From NCBI GenBank assembly GCA_003161515.1, contig PMOH01000375.1, positions 1 through 10,568 of the forward strand: 10,568 nt of DNA, given 5' to 3'. The notes under the pieces are model-generated. The model worked only from the letters and a program-made list of their open reading frames with translations. It was not told the origin of the DNA and made no database searches. The DNA comes from Deltaproteobacteria bacterium (GTDB taxonomy: Bacteria; Desulfobacterota; Binatia; Binatales; Binataceae). Shown here piece by piece: positions 1 through 6,261 of this stretch (position 1 is its first letter; every line of letters starts with the position of its first letter). A program made the position numbers and the translations under genes.

Positions 1-330
1 ATCGCCAATTCGATGGGCCCGAAAAGGACCGCCGCGGTCGTGTGGGCGAGTATGAACGGCGCGTTCATGCTGATGGGCGACGGCAATTTCTTTCGCGATG
101 TCACTGGGCTCAATCCGGAGCACTTTCTGGATGAGGCGCTTGAGTCGCATCTGGCGGCTTCACAGCTGAGCGTGAGAAGAAAACAGAGCAAGAGCAGAAT
201 TTTAAATCGCGCGCGAAAAGCGCGCGCTCAAATCGGACCCTCACCTTCATCCTCTCCCTTACAGGGAGAGGGGAAGAGGCGGAATGGGAAATCAAATTTA
301 GACGAGGTCGGCGTCGGTCCGTCGGCGTAA
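1..330 (+). CDS. Probable TetR-family transcriptional regulator, C-terminal part (partial)
   Basis: The frame is open from base 1 to the TAA at 328-330, so the gene begins outside the window; 109 residues are visible. The first ~55 residues (AAVVWASMNGAFMLM, then NPEHFLDEALESHLAA) resemble the last two helices of the TetR C-terminal ligand and dimerisation domain. The DNA-binding helix-turn-helix would lie upstream and is not seen. From about base 175 the protein stops looking like a conserved domain. It becomes a basic, then Ser/Pro/Gly-rich tail encoded by a two-hairpin repeat (195-278), so insertion of the repeat seems to have replaced the original stop and extended the protein. The oxidoreductase gene starts 39 nt downstream, so this regulator may control it. 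The family call rests on a short segment; another all-helical regulator is possible. Confidence 0.55.
   Translation: MANSMGPKRTAAVVWASMNGAFMLMGDGNFFRDVTGLNPEHFLDEALESHLAASQLSVRRKQSKSRILNRARKARAQIGPSPSSSPLQGEGKRRNGKSNLDEVGVGPSA
195..278 (+). repeat. Two-hairpin intergenic repeat, copy 1 (solo)
   Basis: The ~84-nt unit starts with CAGAATTTTAA. It then has a GC hairpin with a 7-bp stem (208-214 paired with 220-226, GAAAA loop), a GGACCCTCACCTTC linker and a 9-bp hairpin (251-259 paired with 263-271, TAC loop), and ends GGGAAGAG. The same order is found at 6262-6345 in this orientation and at 5768-5854 inverted. This copy lies within the reading frame of the upstream regulator and encodes part of its C-terminal tail. 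The two-palindrome layout resembles REP/BIME-type elements, but family membership is not established. Confidence 0.85.
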
Positions 331-355
331 GGCTGCGGCGAGAGCAACGATCTAA

Positions 356-361
356 AAGGAG
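356..361 (+). promoter_or_regulatory. Ribosome binding site of the LLM oxidoreductase
   Basis: AAGGAG sits 8 nt before the ATG at 370. It is a near-consensus Shine-Dalgarno sequence that fixes this start. It contrasts with the GST genes downstream, which have none. Confidence 0.8.
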
Positions 362-369
362 AACGAGTT

Positions 370-1674
370 ATGAAATTTACCTGGTTCCATCTGATGCCGT
401 ATCGGTTTCTGCCTGAGGACTTCAAGGAAAAGTATCGAAGCGTCTGGGTCGATATCCCGCGCGATTTGTACGATCCGAAAGTCGGGCATCGCCTCTACAA
501 TGACTACCTCGATCAGCTCGAGTACGCCGATTCGATGGGCTTCGACGGCCTGGGCGTCAACGAGCATCATCAGAATGCGTACGGGCTGATGCCGTCGCCG
601 AATATCATGGCGGCGGCGCTCACGCGGCGCACGCGCAACGCCAACCTGGTCGTGCTCGGCAATTCGATCGCGCTCTACAATCCGCCGATTCGCGTCGCCG
701 AGGAATTCGCGATGCTCGACGTTATCTCGGGCGGCCGCCTGATCGCCGGCTTCCCGGTCGGCACCTCGATGGATACCAACTTCTGCTACGGCGAAGTTCC
801 CGCGACGATTCGCGAGAAGTATTACGAGGCGCACGATCTGATCCTCAAGGCGTGGAAGGCCAAGGACGTCTTCTCGTTCAACGGCAAATACACCAAGCTT
901 CGTTATGTGAACCTGTGGCCGAAGCCGCTCCAGCAGCCGCATCCGCCGATCTGGATTCCCGGCGGCGGATCGGTCGAGACCTACGACTTCTGCGCCGATC
1001 ACGACTACCAGTACAGCTTCCTTTCCTACTTCGGGTATATCGCGGGCAAGAAAGTCGCCGACGGCTATTGGGAAGTGATGGCGAAAAAGAACAAGGAGCT
1101 GAATCCCTACAGCCTCGGCTTCGCGCAGGTCGTCGCGGTGGCGGAGACCGACGAGCAGGCGGAGAAGGATTACGCCGCGCACATGGACTACTTCTACAAC
1201 CGATGCCTGCACGTCTATAACGGCTTCGCCGACGCGCCGGGATATCGCACGGTGAAGACGATCAAGGCCGGCGTGCTCGGCCAGGTCGGCGACCAGGCGG
1301 CGCTGCGTCGCGAGGGCCTCAAGTGGAAGGACTTCATCGATCAGGGCTACGTGATCGCGGGATCGCCGAAGACGGTGCGCGAGCGTTTGCGCGAGGCGAT
1401 GAAGTCGCTCAACTGCGGGCATCTGATGATCCTGCAACAGATCGGATCGATGCCGCCGGAACTCGTGCGCAAGAGCACCAGCCTGTTCGCGACCGAAGTC
1501 ATGCCGCACATGCGCGACCTGTGGAGCAACTTCGAAGATCGGTGGTCGCCCAAGCGTGACCTGCCGCAAGCGGATTTCGCGATGCCGGGTCCAGTCTACT
1601 TCGACAAGCGCGAAACAAACGGCACGGTGCGCGCGAGTGCGTCGGCCTCGGCGGAGGTTCGGAGCGCGAAATGA
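370..1674 (+). CDS. LLM-class flavin-dependent oxidoreductase (luciferase-like monooxygenase)
   Basis: This 434-residue protein fits the bacterial-luciferase-like TIM-barrel family, cytoplasmic enzymes that use reduced flavin (FMNH2 or F420H2) and often O2 to oxidise organic substrates. Visible family features are the early strand MKFTWFHLMPY, the segment GFDGLGVNEHHQNAYGLMPS (57-76), the GNSIALYNPPIRVAEEFAML strand-helix (97-116), SGGRLIAGFPVGT (120-132), the PPIWIPGGG strand (192-200) and the late GSPKTVRERL motif (331-340). The length exceeds the ~330-400 usual for the family. The last ~40 residues are an unconserved tail ending in Ala/Ser repeats. The start is fixed by a strong Shine-Dalgarno sequence. 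The stop overlaps the next ATG by 4 nt, so the hydrolase is translationally coupled and probably acts on the product of this enzyme. Family is secure; substrate and flavin type are unknown. Confidence 0.9.
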   Translation: MKFTWFHLMPYRFLPEDFKEKYRSVWVDIPRDLYDPKVGHRLYNDYLDQLEYADSMGFDGLGVNEHHQNAYGLMPSPNIMAAALTRRTRNANLVVLGNSIALYNPPIRVAEEFAMLDVISGGRLIAGFPVGTSMDTNFCYGEVPATIREKYYEAHDLILKAWKAKDVFSFNGKYTKLRYVNLWPKPLQQPHPPIWIPGGGSVETYDFCADHDYQYSFLSYFGYIAGKKVADGYWEVMAKKNKELNPYSLGFAQVVAVAETDEQAEKDYAAHMDYFYNRCLHVYNGFADAPGYRTVKTIKAGVLGQVGDQAALRREGLKWKDFIDQGYVIAGSPKTVRERLREAMKSLNCGHLMILQQIGSMPPELVRKSTSLFATEVMPHMRDLWSNFEDRWSPKRDLPQADFAMPGPVYFDKRETNGTVRASASASAEVRSAK

Positions 1675-2456
1675 ACACGACTCAGAAACTTCTAGGCGGA
1701 AAATTCTCGCTCGAGATGCAGACCTACGGGAGCAGCGGCGAGCCGCTCCTGTTTATCCACGGCGCCGGCGGACTGATGCCGGTCGAGCCGTTCCTCGAGG
1801 AGCTCGGCAAGACGTTCAAGGTTTACGCGCCGCAATTCCCAGGCTACGCCGAATCGACCGGCAACGAGCATATAGATGATATCGCCGACGCGGTGCTGTT
1901 CTTCCACGAGTTGATGGATGAACTCAAAATCCCGACCGCGAACATCGTCGGCCATTCGATGGGCGGGATGCTCGCGGCGGAGGTCGCGGCGTTCGACGTG
2001 CATCGCGCGAAGAAACTGGTGCTGATCGCGCCGGCCGGTTTCTGGATCGACGAAGTACCGATCCCCGACTTGTTTGCCGCGCAACTCACCGAGATCGCAC
2101 CGATGCTGTTCCACGATCCCAATTCGCCGGCGGCGCAGATGATGACCGCGATACCGTCGGACTTCAAAGCGCTCGAGACGATGTACGTCGAGCGCGTGAA
2201 GCGGTTCGCGACGGCCAGCAAGTTCCTGTGGCCGATCCCGGATCGCGGCCTCAAGAAGCGGGCATATCGGATTCAAGCGCCGACGCTGCTGCTGTGGGGC
2301 GACGACGACAAATTGATCCCGCCGGTCTATGCGAAGGAGTTCACGAGCCGGATCAAGAACTGCAAGCTCGAGTTGATCAAGAACGCGGGCCACATGGTGA
2401 TGTACGAGCAGCAGGAAGCGCTCGTCTCTGCCATCCGGAAATTCCTGAAGGGCTGA
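1671..2456 (+). CDS. Alpha/beta-fold hydrolase
   Basis: The 261-residue length is typical of a single-domain alpha/beta hydrolase. The oxyanion region is LLFIHGAGG (26-34), the nucleophile elbow is GHSMGG with Ser96, the acid is probably Asp213 in WGDDDKLIPP, and the base is His241 in NAGHMVMYE, so a complete Ser-Asp-His triad is present. No signal peptide is seen, so it should be cytoplasmic. The fold resembles the meta-cleavage-product and epoxide-type hydrolases of aromatic degradation, but these motifs do not separate C-C hydrolases from esterases or lactonases. The ATG overlaps the TGA of the flavin oxidoreductase (ATGA at 1671-1674), so the two form a two-enzyme unit. The unit ends at the terminator 24 nt downstream. 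A plausible reading is oxidation followed by hydrolytic cleavage, for example of an ester or lactone; this is inference. Confidence 0.9.
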   Translation: MNTTQKLLGGKFSLEMQTYGSSGEPLLFIHGAGGLMPVEPFLEELGKTFKVYAPQFPGYAESTGNEHIDDIADAVLFFHELMDELKIPTANIVGHSMGGMLAAEVAAFDVHRAKKLVLIAPAGFWIDEVPIPDLFAAQLTEIAPMLFHDPNSPAAQMMTAIPSDFKALETMYVERVKRFATASKFLWPIPDRGLKKRAYRIQAPTLLLWGDDDKLIPPVYAKEFTSRIKNCKLELIKNAGHMVMYEQQEALVSAIRKFLKG

Positions 2457-2479
2457 ACGCTAACTGAATCGATCGAACG

Positions 2480-2515
2480 ACGGCCGGAGCATCGACGCTC
2501 CGGCCGTTTTTTTTT
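2480..2515 (+). terminator. Rho-independent terminator after the oxidoreductase-hydrolase pair
   Basis: A perfect 11-bp GC-rich stem (2480-2490 with 2497-2507) and a 6-nt loop (ATCGAC) are followed by nine consecutive T residues (2507-2515, the first being the last stem base). This is a textbook intrinsic terminator and marks the end of the operon. Confidence 0.95.
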
Positions 2516-2564
2516 ACTTTTTCACGGCTTGAATCCTGGTGCGCACGAGATTACCGTCCCGCGC

Positions 2565-2981
2565 ATGGCAGACAAATCCGCCCGCCGTGGATGGTTCCTC
2601 ACCGTGATGACGGTGTTGTTCGTCGTGCTCGCGCTTTCCGATTTCACCAAGGCGTTTCAGTTCGCCCGCAACCCGACGCATCTCGGGCTGGTGGTTTTCG
2701 GTCATAGGTTTTACGGCATCGCGCACAATCTCATACTCGGTCCGCTTTTCGGAGCGGTACTCCTCACCTACGCCTTCGGCATCTGGAGATTGCGAAGGTG
2801 GGTGCTGCCGCTCGCGATCGTCTATGCGTTCTACGTCCCATACAACCTCGTACTGTTCTGGTACACGCAAGCACCGGGGCCGCGACCGATTGGGCCAATT
2901 GTTGGCTACCTGGCAATTGCGCTGACGGGTTCAATCGGCACCGCAATCTATCTCGCTTACCATCGCGAGCGCCTCGCCTGA
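2565..2981 (+). CDS. Small four-helix membrane protein, function unknown
   Basis: This 138-residue hydrophobic protein has four likely membrane helices at about residues 10-31, 56-74, 79-100 and 108-132, short basic loops (WRLRRW, HRERLA) and a His/Arg-containing loop (FGHRFYGIAHN, 45-55). I do not recognise a characterised family. An in-frame TTG at 2529 would add 12 residues but lies only 13 nt after the terminator T-run, so the ATG at 2565 is preferred. No clear Shine-Dalgarno sequence precedes it. A TTGAAT (2529-2534), 17-nt gap and TACCGT (2552-2557) could be a weak promoter, which would make the message nearly leaderless like the GST genes. The CoA-ligase frame starts about 30 nt after the stop, so the two may be co-transcribed. 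High-GC wobble codons and membrane topology support a real gene. Confidence 0.65.
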   Translation: MADKSARRGWFLTVMTVLFVVLALSDFTKAFQFARNPTHLGLVVFGHRFYGIAHNLILGPLFGAVLLTYAFGIWRLRRWVLPLAIVYAFYVPYNLVLFWYTQAPGPRPIGPIVGYLAIALTGSIGTAIYLAYHRERLA

Positions 2982-3013
2982 AAAAGCTCGACTCGCGGGA
3001 ACGCTGGATCGCC

Positions 3014-4396
3014 GTGCTCGAGAAATTCGCGCGCGCGATGCGCGGGCCGGCGACCAGGCGTCACTGGGCGCCACAGTTCGAATGCGCGTCGCGCGAGCGT
3101 ATCCGCGAAATACAGAATGAAAAGCTCGCCGCGATGATTCCGTACCTCTACGAGCACAGCGCGTTCTATCGCGCGAAGTTCAAGGCCGCAAAATTGAAGC
3201 CTGCCGACATCAGGACGCTTGCCGATCTTCCGAAATTTCCGGTCACGACCAAGGATGAGATGGCGCGCGACGTCGCGGCGAATCGGCCGTGGGGAACCTA
3301 CACGCCGATCGACGATAAGACCTGGCGCAATCGCGGGTGGATGATCTTTTCGACCTCGGGTACCACCGCGACGCCGCGATCGTTCCGCTACACCGCGCTC
3401 GACGCCGAGTTGTGGGCGACAACCAGCGCGCGCGCGTTGTACGCGATGGGCGTGCGCGCAGGCGACAGCGCGCTCACCTGCACCAACTACAATCCGCACG
3501 TTTTTTTCTGGTCGATTCATCACGCGTTCAACCTGATGAAGGTCGCGGTCGTGCCCGGCGGAGTGCCGACCGAGCGCCGTATGCAGATGATCGACCTCTA
3601 CCAGCCGACAATCCTCGTCGCGACGCCGTCGTATTCGCTGCATCTCGCGGGGGCAATGCGCGAAGCCGGCGCTCCCACGGCGAGCTCAATCACCAAAGTG
3701 ATCTGCGGCGGCGAGCCGGCTTCGGGAATCGCATCGACGCGCAAACGTATCGAGGAAACCTGGAACGCCGCGATGCACGACGTTTATGGATGCACCGAAG
3801 CGGTTCCCGCAGGATGGGCGTTCACTTGTCGCGAAGGACTCAAGCGCGATCCCGTCGGCACGCACGTGCAGGAAGATTTGCAAATCTGGGAGCTGGTCGA
3901 TCCCGACACGTTCGAGCCGGTGGCGCCGGGCGCGCGCGGATTGACCGTCGTGACCAATCTGAATTCGGAAGGTTCGCCGCAATTGCGATTTTTGGTCGGC
4001 GACTTTGCGACTTTCGATTACGGCAAATGCGTGTGCGGCCGCACCTTCGCGCGCGCTCGCGGCGGATTCAACGGGCGCGCCGACGACATGCTCAACATTC
4101 GCGGACTCAAGCTGTTTCCGAGCGTGATCGAGGAAGTTGTGCGCGGCTTCGACGCGCTCGGCAACGAGTTTCAAATCGTGCTCGAGACCGAGGGCGTAAT
4201 GGACACCTTCACCATCGTCGTCGAGACCTCCGCGCCGGTCGATGAAATGCACGCGAGTGAACTGCGTGCGCGCCTCGAAGCCCAAGTCATCCGCCAATGC
4301 GAACTGCGGCCTCGAATACAAATCGTCGCGCCGGGCACCCTGCCCCGCACCGAATTCAAAGCGCGTCGCGTAATCGATCGGCGCCGCAGATTGTAG
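3014..4396 (+). CDS. PaaK-like phenylacetate-CoA ligase family protein (AMP-forming)
   Basis: This ANL-superfamily adenylating enzyme of the phenylacetate-CoA ligase type would activate a carboxylic acid as an acyl-AMP and then as a CoA thioester in the cytoplasm. With the GTG start it has 460 residues, near the ~430-450 of PaaK. Visible are the family N-terminus (MIPYLYEHSAFYRAKFKAAK, 41-60, and DLPKFPVTTKDEM), the ATP loop STSGTTATP (113-121), the A5-like motif YGCTE (258-262), a CxCGR segment (339-343), the hinge region GRADDMLNIRGLKLFPSVIE (354-373) and the C-terminal RTEFKARR with probable catalytic Lys449. The loop reads TTATP where TTGKP is usual. The start is uncertain: GTG 3014 (GGA 5 nt upstream) or ATG 3038. 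Neighbouring oxidoreductase and hydrolase genes suggest an aromatic or cyclic acid substrate, but this cannot be specified. Confidence 0.85.
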   Translation: MLEKFARAMRGPATRRHWAPQFECASRERIREIQNEKLAAMIPYLYEHSAFYRAKFKAAKLKPADIRTLADLPKFPVTTKDEMARDVAANRPWGTYTPIDDKTWRNRGWMIFSTSGTTATPRSFRYTALDAELWATTSARALYAMGVRAGDSALTCTNYNPHVFFWSIHHAFNLMKVAVVPGGVPTERRMQMIDLYQPTILVATPSYSLHLAGAMREAGAPTASSITKVICGGEPASGIASTRKRIEETWNAAMHDVYGCTEAVPAGWAFTCREGLKRDPVGTHVQEDLQIWELVDPDTFEPVAPGARGLTVVTNLNSEGSPQLRFLVGDFATFDYGKCVCGRTFARARGGFNGRADDMLNIRGLKLFPSVIEEVVRGFDALGNEFQIVLETEGVMDTFTIVVETSAPVDEMHASELRARLEAQVIRQCELRPRIQIVAPGTLPRTEFKARRVIDRRRRL

Positions 4397-4407
4397 TCGA
4401 TTCAAGG

Positions 4408-4437
4408 TTGACGCGAACGTACGGCTGGTTTTAGATT
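4408..4437 (+). promoter_or_regulatory. Predicted sigma70-type promoter of GST copy 1, leaderless geometry
   Basis: TTGACG (4408-4413), an 18-nt spacer and TAGATT (4432-4437) precede the ATG at 4447 by only 9 nt. A start site 6-8 nt after the -10 box would fall within a few bases of the ATG. No Shine-Dalgarno sequence is present. The same arrangement is conserved before the second GST copy. Confidence 0.55.
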
Positions 4438-4446
4438 GCAACCATT

Positions 4447-5058
4447 ATGAAGATATACGACTTCGCTTTTGCTCCGAATCCTCGACGGCTGAGAATTTTC
4501 GTCGCGGAAAAAGGTCTCAAGATTCCGATGGAGCAGGTCGATCTTGCGACCGGCAAGAATCGCACGCCCGAGATGCTCGCGAAGAATCCCGCGGGCGGCT
4601 TGCCGTTCGTCGAGCTCGACGACGGCACCCATCTCGCCGAGTCGGTCGCTATCTGCCGCTACCTCGAAGGCTTGCATCCCGAGCCGAACCTGATGGGCAA
4701 GGATAGCCGCGAGCAGGCGTTCATCGAGATGTGGAACCGGCGCGTGGAGTTGAACTTGTTCGCCGCCGCGGCGCGCGCGTTTCAGCATACGAGTGATATG
4801 TTCAAGTCCCGCATCAAGCAATTTCCGGAATATGGTGCGACCCAGCGCGAGACGGTGGCGAATCAGTTCAAATGGCTCGACGCGCAAATCGGCAACAAGC
4901 CATACATCGCGGGCGATCGGTTCACGATCGCGGATATCACCGCCGAGGTCGCAGTCGATTTCGGTGTACAGGCGGCGGGCGTCCCGATGGATCCTGCGCT
5001 GAAGAACCTCGCGCGATGGCATCAGTCGGTATCGAGTCGTCCCAGCGCTAAGGCGTGA
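4447..5058 (+). CDS. Glutathione S-transferase family protein, copy 1
   Basis: The 203-residue length is typical of a soluble GST. The N-terminal thioredoxin-fold domain (about 1-80) has the opening MKIYDFAFAPNPRRLRIFVA, the cis-proline region GGLPFVELDDG (50-60) and the glutathione-contact pair Glu65-Ser66 in ESVAICRYLE. The all-helical C-terminal domain (about 90-203) carries the folding motif FTIADI with Asp163. The active-site position at the start of helix 1 reads APNPRR (9-14), without an obvious Ser, Cys or Tyr nucleophile at its start, so the catalytic type is unclear. The next gene is a tandem paralogue of identical length, about 55-60% identical by eye. Likely roles are detoxification of electrophiles or glutathione-dependent cleavage and isomerisation in catabolism. 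It has its own promoter rather than depending on the CoA-ligase gene. Confidence 0.92.
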   Translation: MKIYDFAFAPNPRRLRIFVAEKGLKIPMEQVDLATGKNRTPEMLAKNPAGGLPFVELDDGTHLAESVAICRYLEGLHPEPNLMGKDSREQAFIEMWNRRVELNLFAAAARAFQHTSDMFKSRIKQFPEYGATQRETVANQFKWLDAQIGNKPYIAGDRFTIADITAEVAVDFGVQAAGVPMDPALKNLARWHQSVSSRPSAKA

Positions 5059-5061
5059 AGG

Positions 5062-5090
5062 TTGACGGCGGCGCCGCACAGTTTTAAATT
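5062..5090 (+). promoter_or_regulatory. Predicted sigma70-type promoter of GST copy 2, leaderless geometry
   Basis: TTGACG (5062-5067), an optimal 17-nt spacer and TAAATT (5085-5090) lie 9 nt before the ATG at 5100. The -35 box begins 3 nt after the stop of GST copy 1. The motif set duplicates that at 4408-4437, including the downstream GCAACCAYT, which argues that it is functional. Confidence 0.6.
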
Positions 5091-5099
5091 GCAACCACT

Positions 5100-5711
5100 A
5101 TGAAAATTTACGATTTTACCGGGGCTCCGAATCCACGCCGCGTGCGCGTTTTCCTCGCGGAAAAAGGCATCAACAACGTTCCCTTCGAGCAGGTCAATCT
5201 TGCGACTGCTGACAATCGCAAGCCCGAGTTCCTGAAGATCAATCCGATGGGCGGGATACCGGTGCTCGAACTCGACGACGGCACGCATATCGCCGAGTCG
5301 GTCGCGATTTGCCGCTACTTCGAAGAGCTCAAGCCCGAGCCGCACCTGATGGGCGTTGATGCGAAGGACAAGGCGGTCGTCGAGATGTGGAATCGGCGGA
5401 TGGAGTTCGAAGTATTGGGGATGGCGGCGGGATCGTTCCGCAACACCAGCGATTTCTTCAAGGGACGCATCCCGCAAGTGAAAGAATACGGCGAGGTTTG
5501 CAAGAACGCGGCGGTCAAACGACTCGAATGGCTCGACGCGGTGCTGGCCGATCGCGAGTTCATCGCGGGACCGCGCTACACGATTGCGGATATCACGGCG
5601 CTAATCGGAATCGATTTCGCGCGCACGACTCAGATCAGGATCCAGGAAAATCAGAAGAACCTCGCGCGATGGCATCAGGCAGTATCGAGTCGTCCGAGCG
5701 CGAAGGCGTAG
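5100..5711 (+). CDS. Glutathione S-transferase family protein, copy 2
   Basis: This 203-residue paralogue of the preceding gene has the same domain layout: thioredoxin fold with APNPRRVRVF (9-18), GGIPVLELDDG (51-61), Glu66-Ser67 in ESVAICRYFE, and a helical C-terminal domain with YTIADI (Asp164). Both proteins end with the same SSRPSAKA. Relative to copy 1 the sequences differ most in the helical substrate-binding domain (about 105-185), as expected if the copies have different acceptor substrates. The copy has its own promoter and probably a leaderless message. It is followed by the repeat-framed DUF559 unit, and I see no clear terminator other than the hairpin of the repeat. Confidence 0.92.
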   Translation: MKIYDFTGAPNPRRVRVFLAEKGINNVPFEQVNLATADNRKPEFLKINPMGGIPVLELDDGTHIAESVAICRYFEELKPEPHLMGVDAKDKAVVEMWNRRMEFEVLGMAAGSFRNTSDFFKGRIPQVKEYGEVCKNAAVKRLEWLDAVLADREFIAGPRYTIADITALIGIDFARTTQIRIQENQKNLARWHQAVSSRPSAKA

Positions 5712-5767
5712 GAACAGAAACGGAACCTCGAAGAATGCTCACCGTATAAGGACTCTCGCTTTCGCAT

Positions 5768-5854
5768 TCTTCTCCTCTCCCTGAAAGGGAGAGGATCGAA
5801 GGTGAGGGTCCGTACGCAGCGCGCGATTTTTTCGCGCGCGATCTTAAAATTCTG
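5768..5854 (-). repeat. Two-hairpin repeat, copy 2 (inverted, left border of the DUF559 unit)
   Basis: Read on the minus strand it has CAGAATTTTAA, a GC hairpin (5819-5826 with 5832-5839 on the plus strand, T-rich loop), the GGACCCTCACCTTC linker and a 9-10-bp hairpin (5774-5782 with 5786-5794, GAA loop). It is about 87 nt long. The TAA in its edge is the stop codon of the DUF559 gene (5844-5846), so gene and repeat overlap. Confidence 0.85.
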
Positions 5855-6212
5855 GCTCTGCCTGAATGTTTCCACCGAGGGACTTGTCGATTGCCTTAAG
5901 CACCTCGTCCACATCTGCGAGCACCTGATCGCTCCAAAACCGGAGCGCTCGGTAGTCCCGGGATTTCAAAAACGAAGTGCGCTTTTCATCTTCCGGCGAA
6001 AGATCGGCATGCTGGCAGCCATCCAGCTCAATAACGAGGCGTCGTTCGATCGAGCAAAAGTCGGCGAAATACGGACCAATCGGATGCTGACGCCTGAATT
6101 TTGCGTTCCGCATTCGACGGCCACGCAGATGTCGCCACAACAATCGTTCGGCGTCGGTTTGTTCGCGGCGCAACCTTCGCGCATTCCGCTGAGGTGATTC
6201 GATCAAAGGCAT
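5844..6212 (-). CDS. DUF559 domain-containing endonuclease-like protein
   Basis: This 122-residue protein has the layout of the DUF559 family, small Vsr-like proteins predicted to have a PD-(D/E)XK nuclease fold. The N-terminal helix has ARRLRREQTDAERLLWRHLR (11-30), followed by KFRRQHPIGPYFADF (38-52) with candidate metal ligand Asp51. Next is the strand LVIELDG (59-65) with Glu62 and Asp64, then His68, and the late strand ALRFWSDQVL (89-98). The full expected length and motifs are present, so it appears intact. The start is the ATG at 6210-6212, with no good Shine-Dalgarno sequence. The last codons and the stop lie in repeat copy 2. DNA cleavage by this particular protein is predicted, not shown. 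It looks less GC-rich than its neighbours by eye. It is flanked by inverted repeats and unrelated in function to the GST and oxidase genes. Confidence 0.85.
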   Translation of the reverse strand: MPLIESPQRNARRLRREQTDAERLLWRHLRGRRMRNAKFRRQHPIGPYFADFCSIERRLVIELDGCQHADLSPEDEKRTSFLKSRDYRALRFWSDQVLADVDEVLKAIDKSLGGNIQAEPEF

Positions 6213-6261
6213 GGCGGTAAATGTTTGTCAGCTTTGGATCAAAAGCAAGATACGCGGGGAA

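Larger units (their letters stand above)
4404..5711 (+). repeat. Tandem duplication of a promoter-plus-GST unit (~654 bp each)
   Basis: AAGGTTGACG opens both units (4404 and 5058). Each then has a -10 box, GCAACCAYT, a 612-nt gene and a near-identical 3' end. Unit 1 runs 4404-5057 and unit 2 runs 5058-5711, so the junction is seamless. The protein halves have diverged, so the event is old, yet the last ~57 nt remain strikingly similar, with 25 identical nt at 5001-5025 and 5654-5678. Confidence 0.8.

Noticed and set aside
352..1569. 405-codon minus-strand open frame opposite the flavin oxidoreductase
   Set aside because: It is antisense to a gene with clear family motifs, and its Arg/Val/Leu-rich translation is typical of the shadow of a GC-rich gene.
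2798..3013. Upstream extension of the CoA-ligase frame
   Set aside because: It overlaps the membrane-protein gene in a different frame and the translation shows no similarity to the PaaK N-terminus; the conserved part starts only after base 3030.
5774..5794. Hairpin after GST copy 2 as an intrinsic terminator
   Set aside because: The stem is good but no T-run follows on either strand, and the same hairpin is part of a dispersed repeat, including a copy inside a coding frame.
5802..6197. Plus-strand open frame opposite the DUF559 gene
   Set aside because: It is antisense to a gene with recognisable nuclease-family motifs and its start lies in the repeat; it shows no domain of its own.
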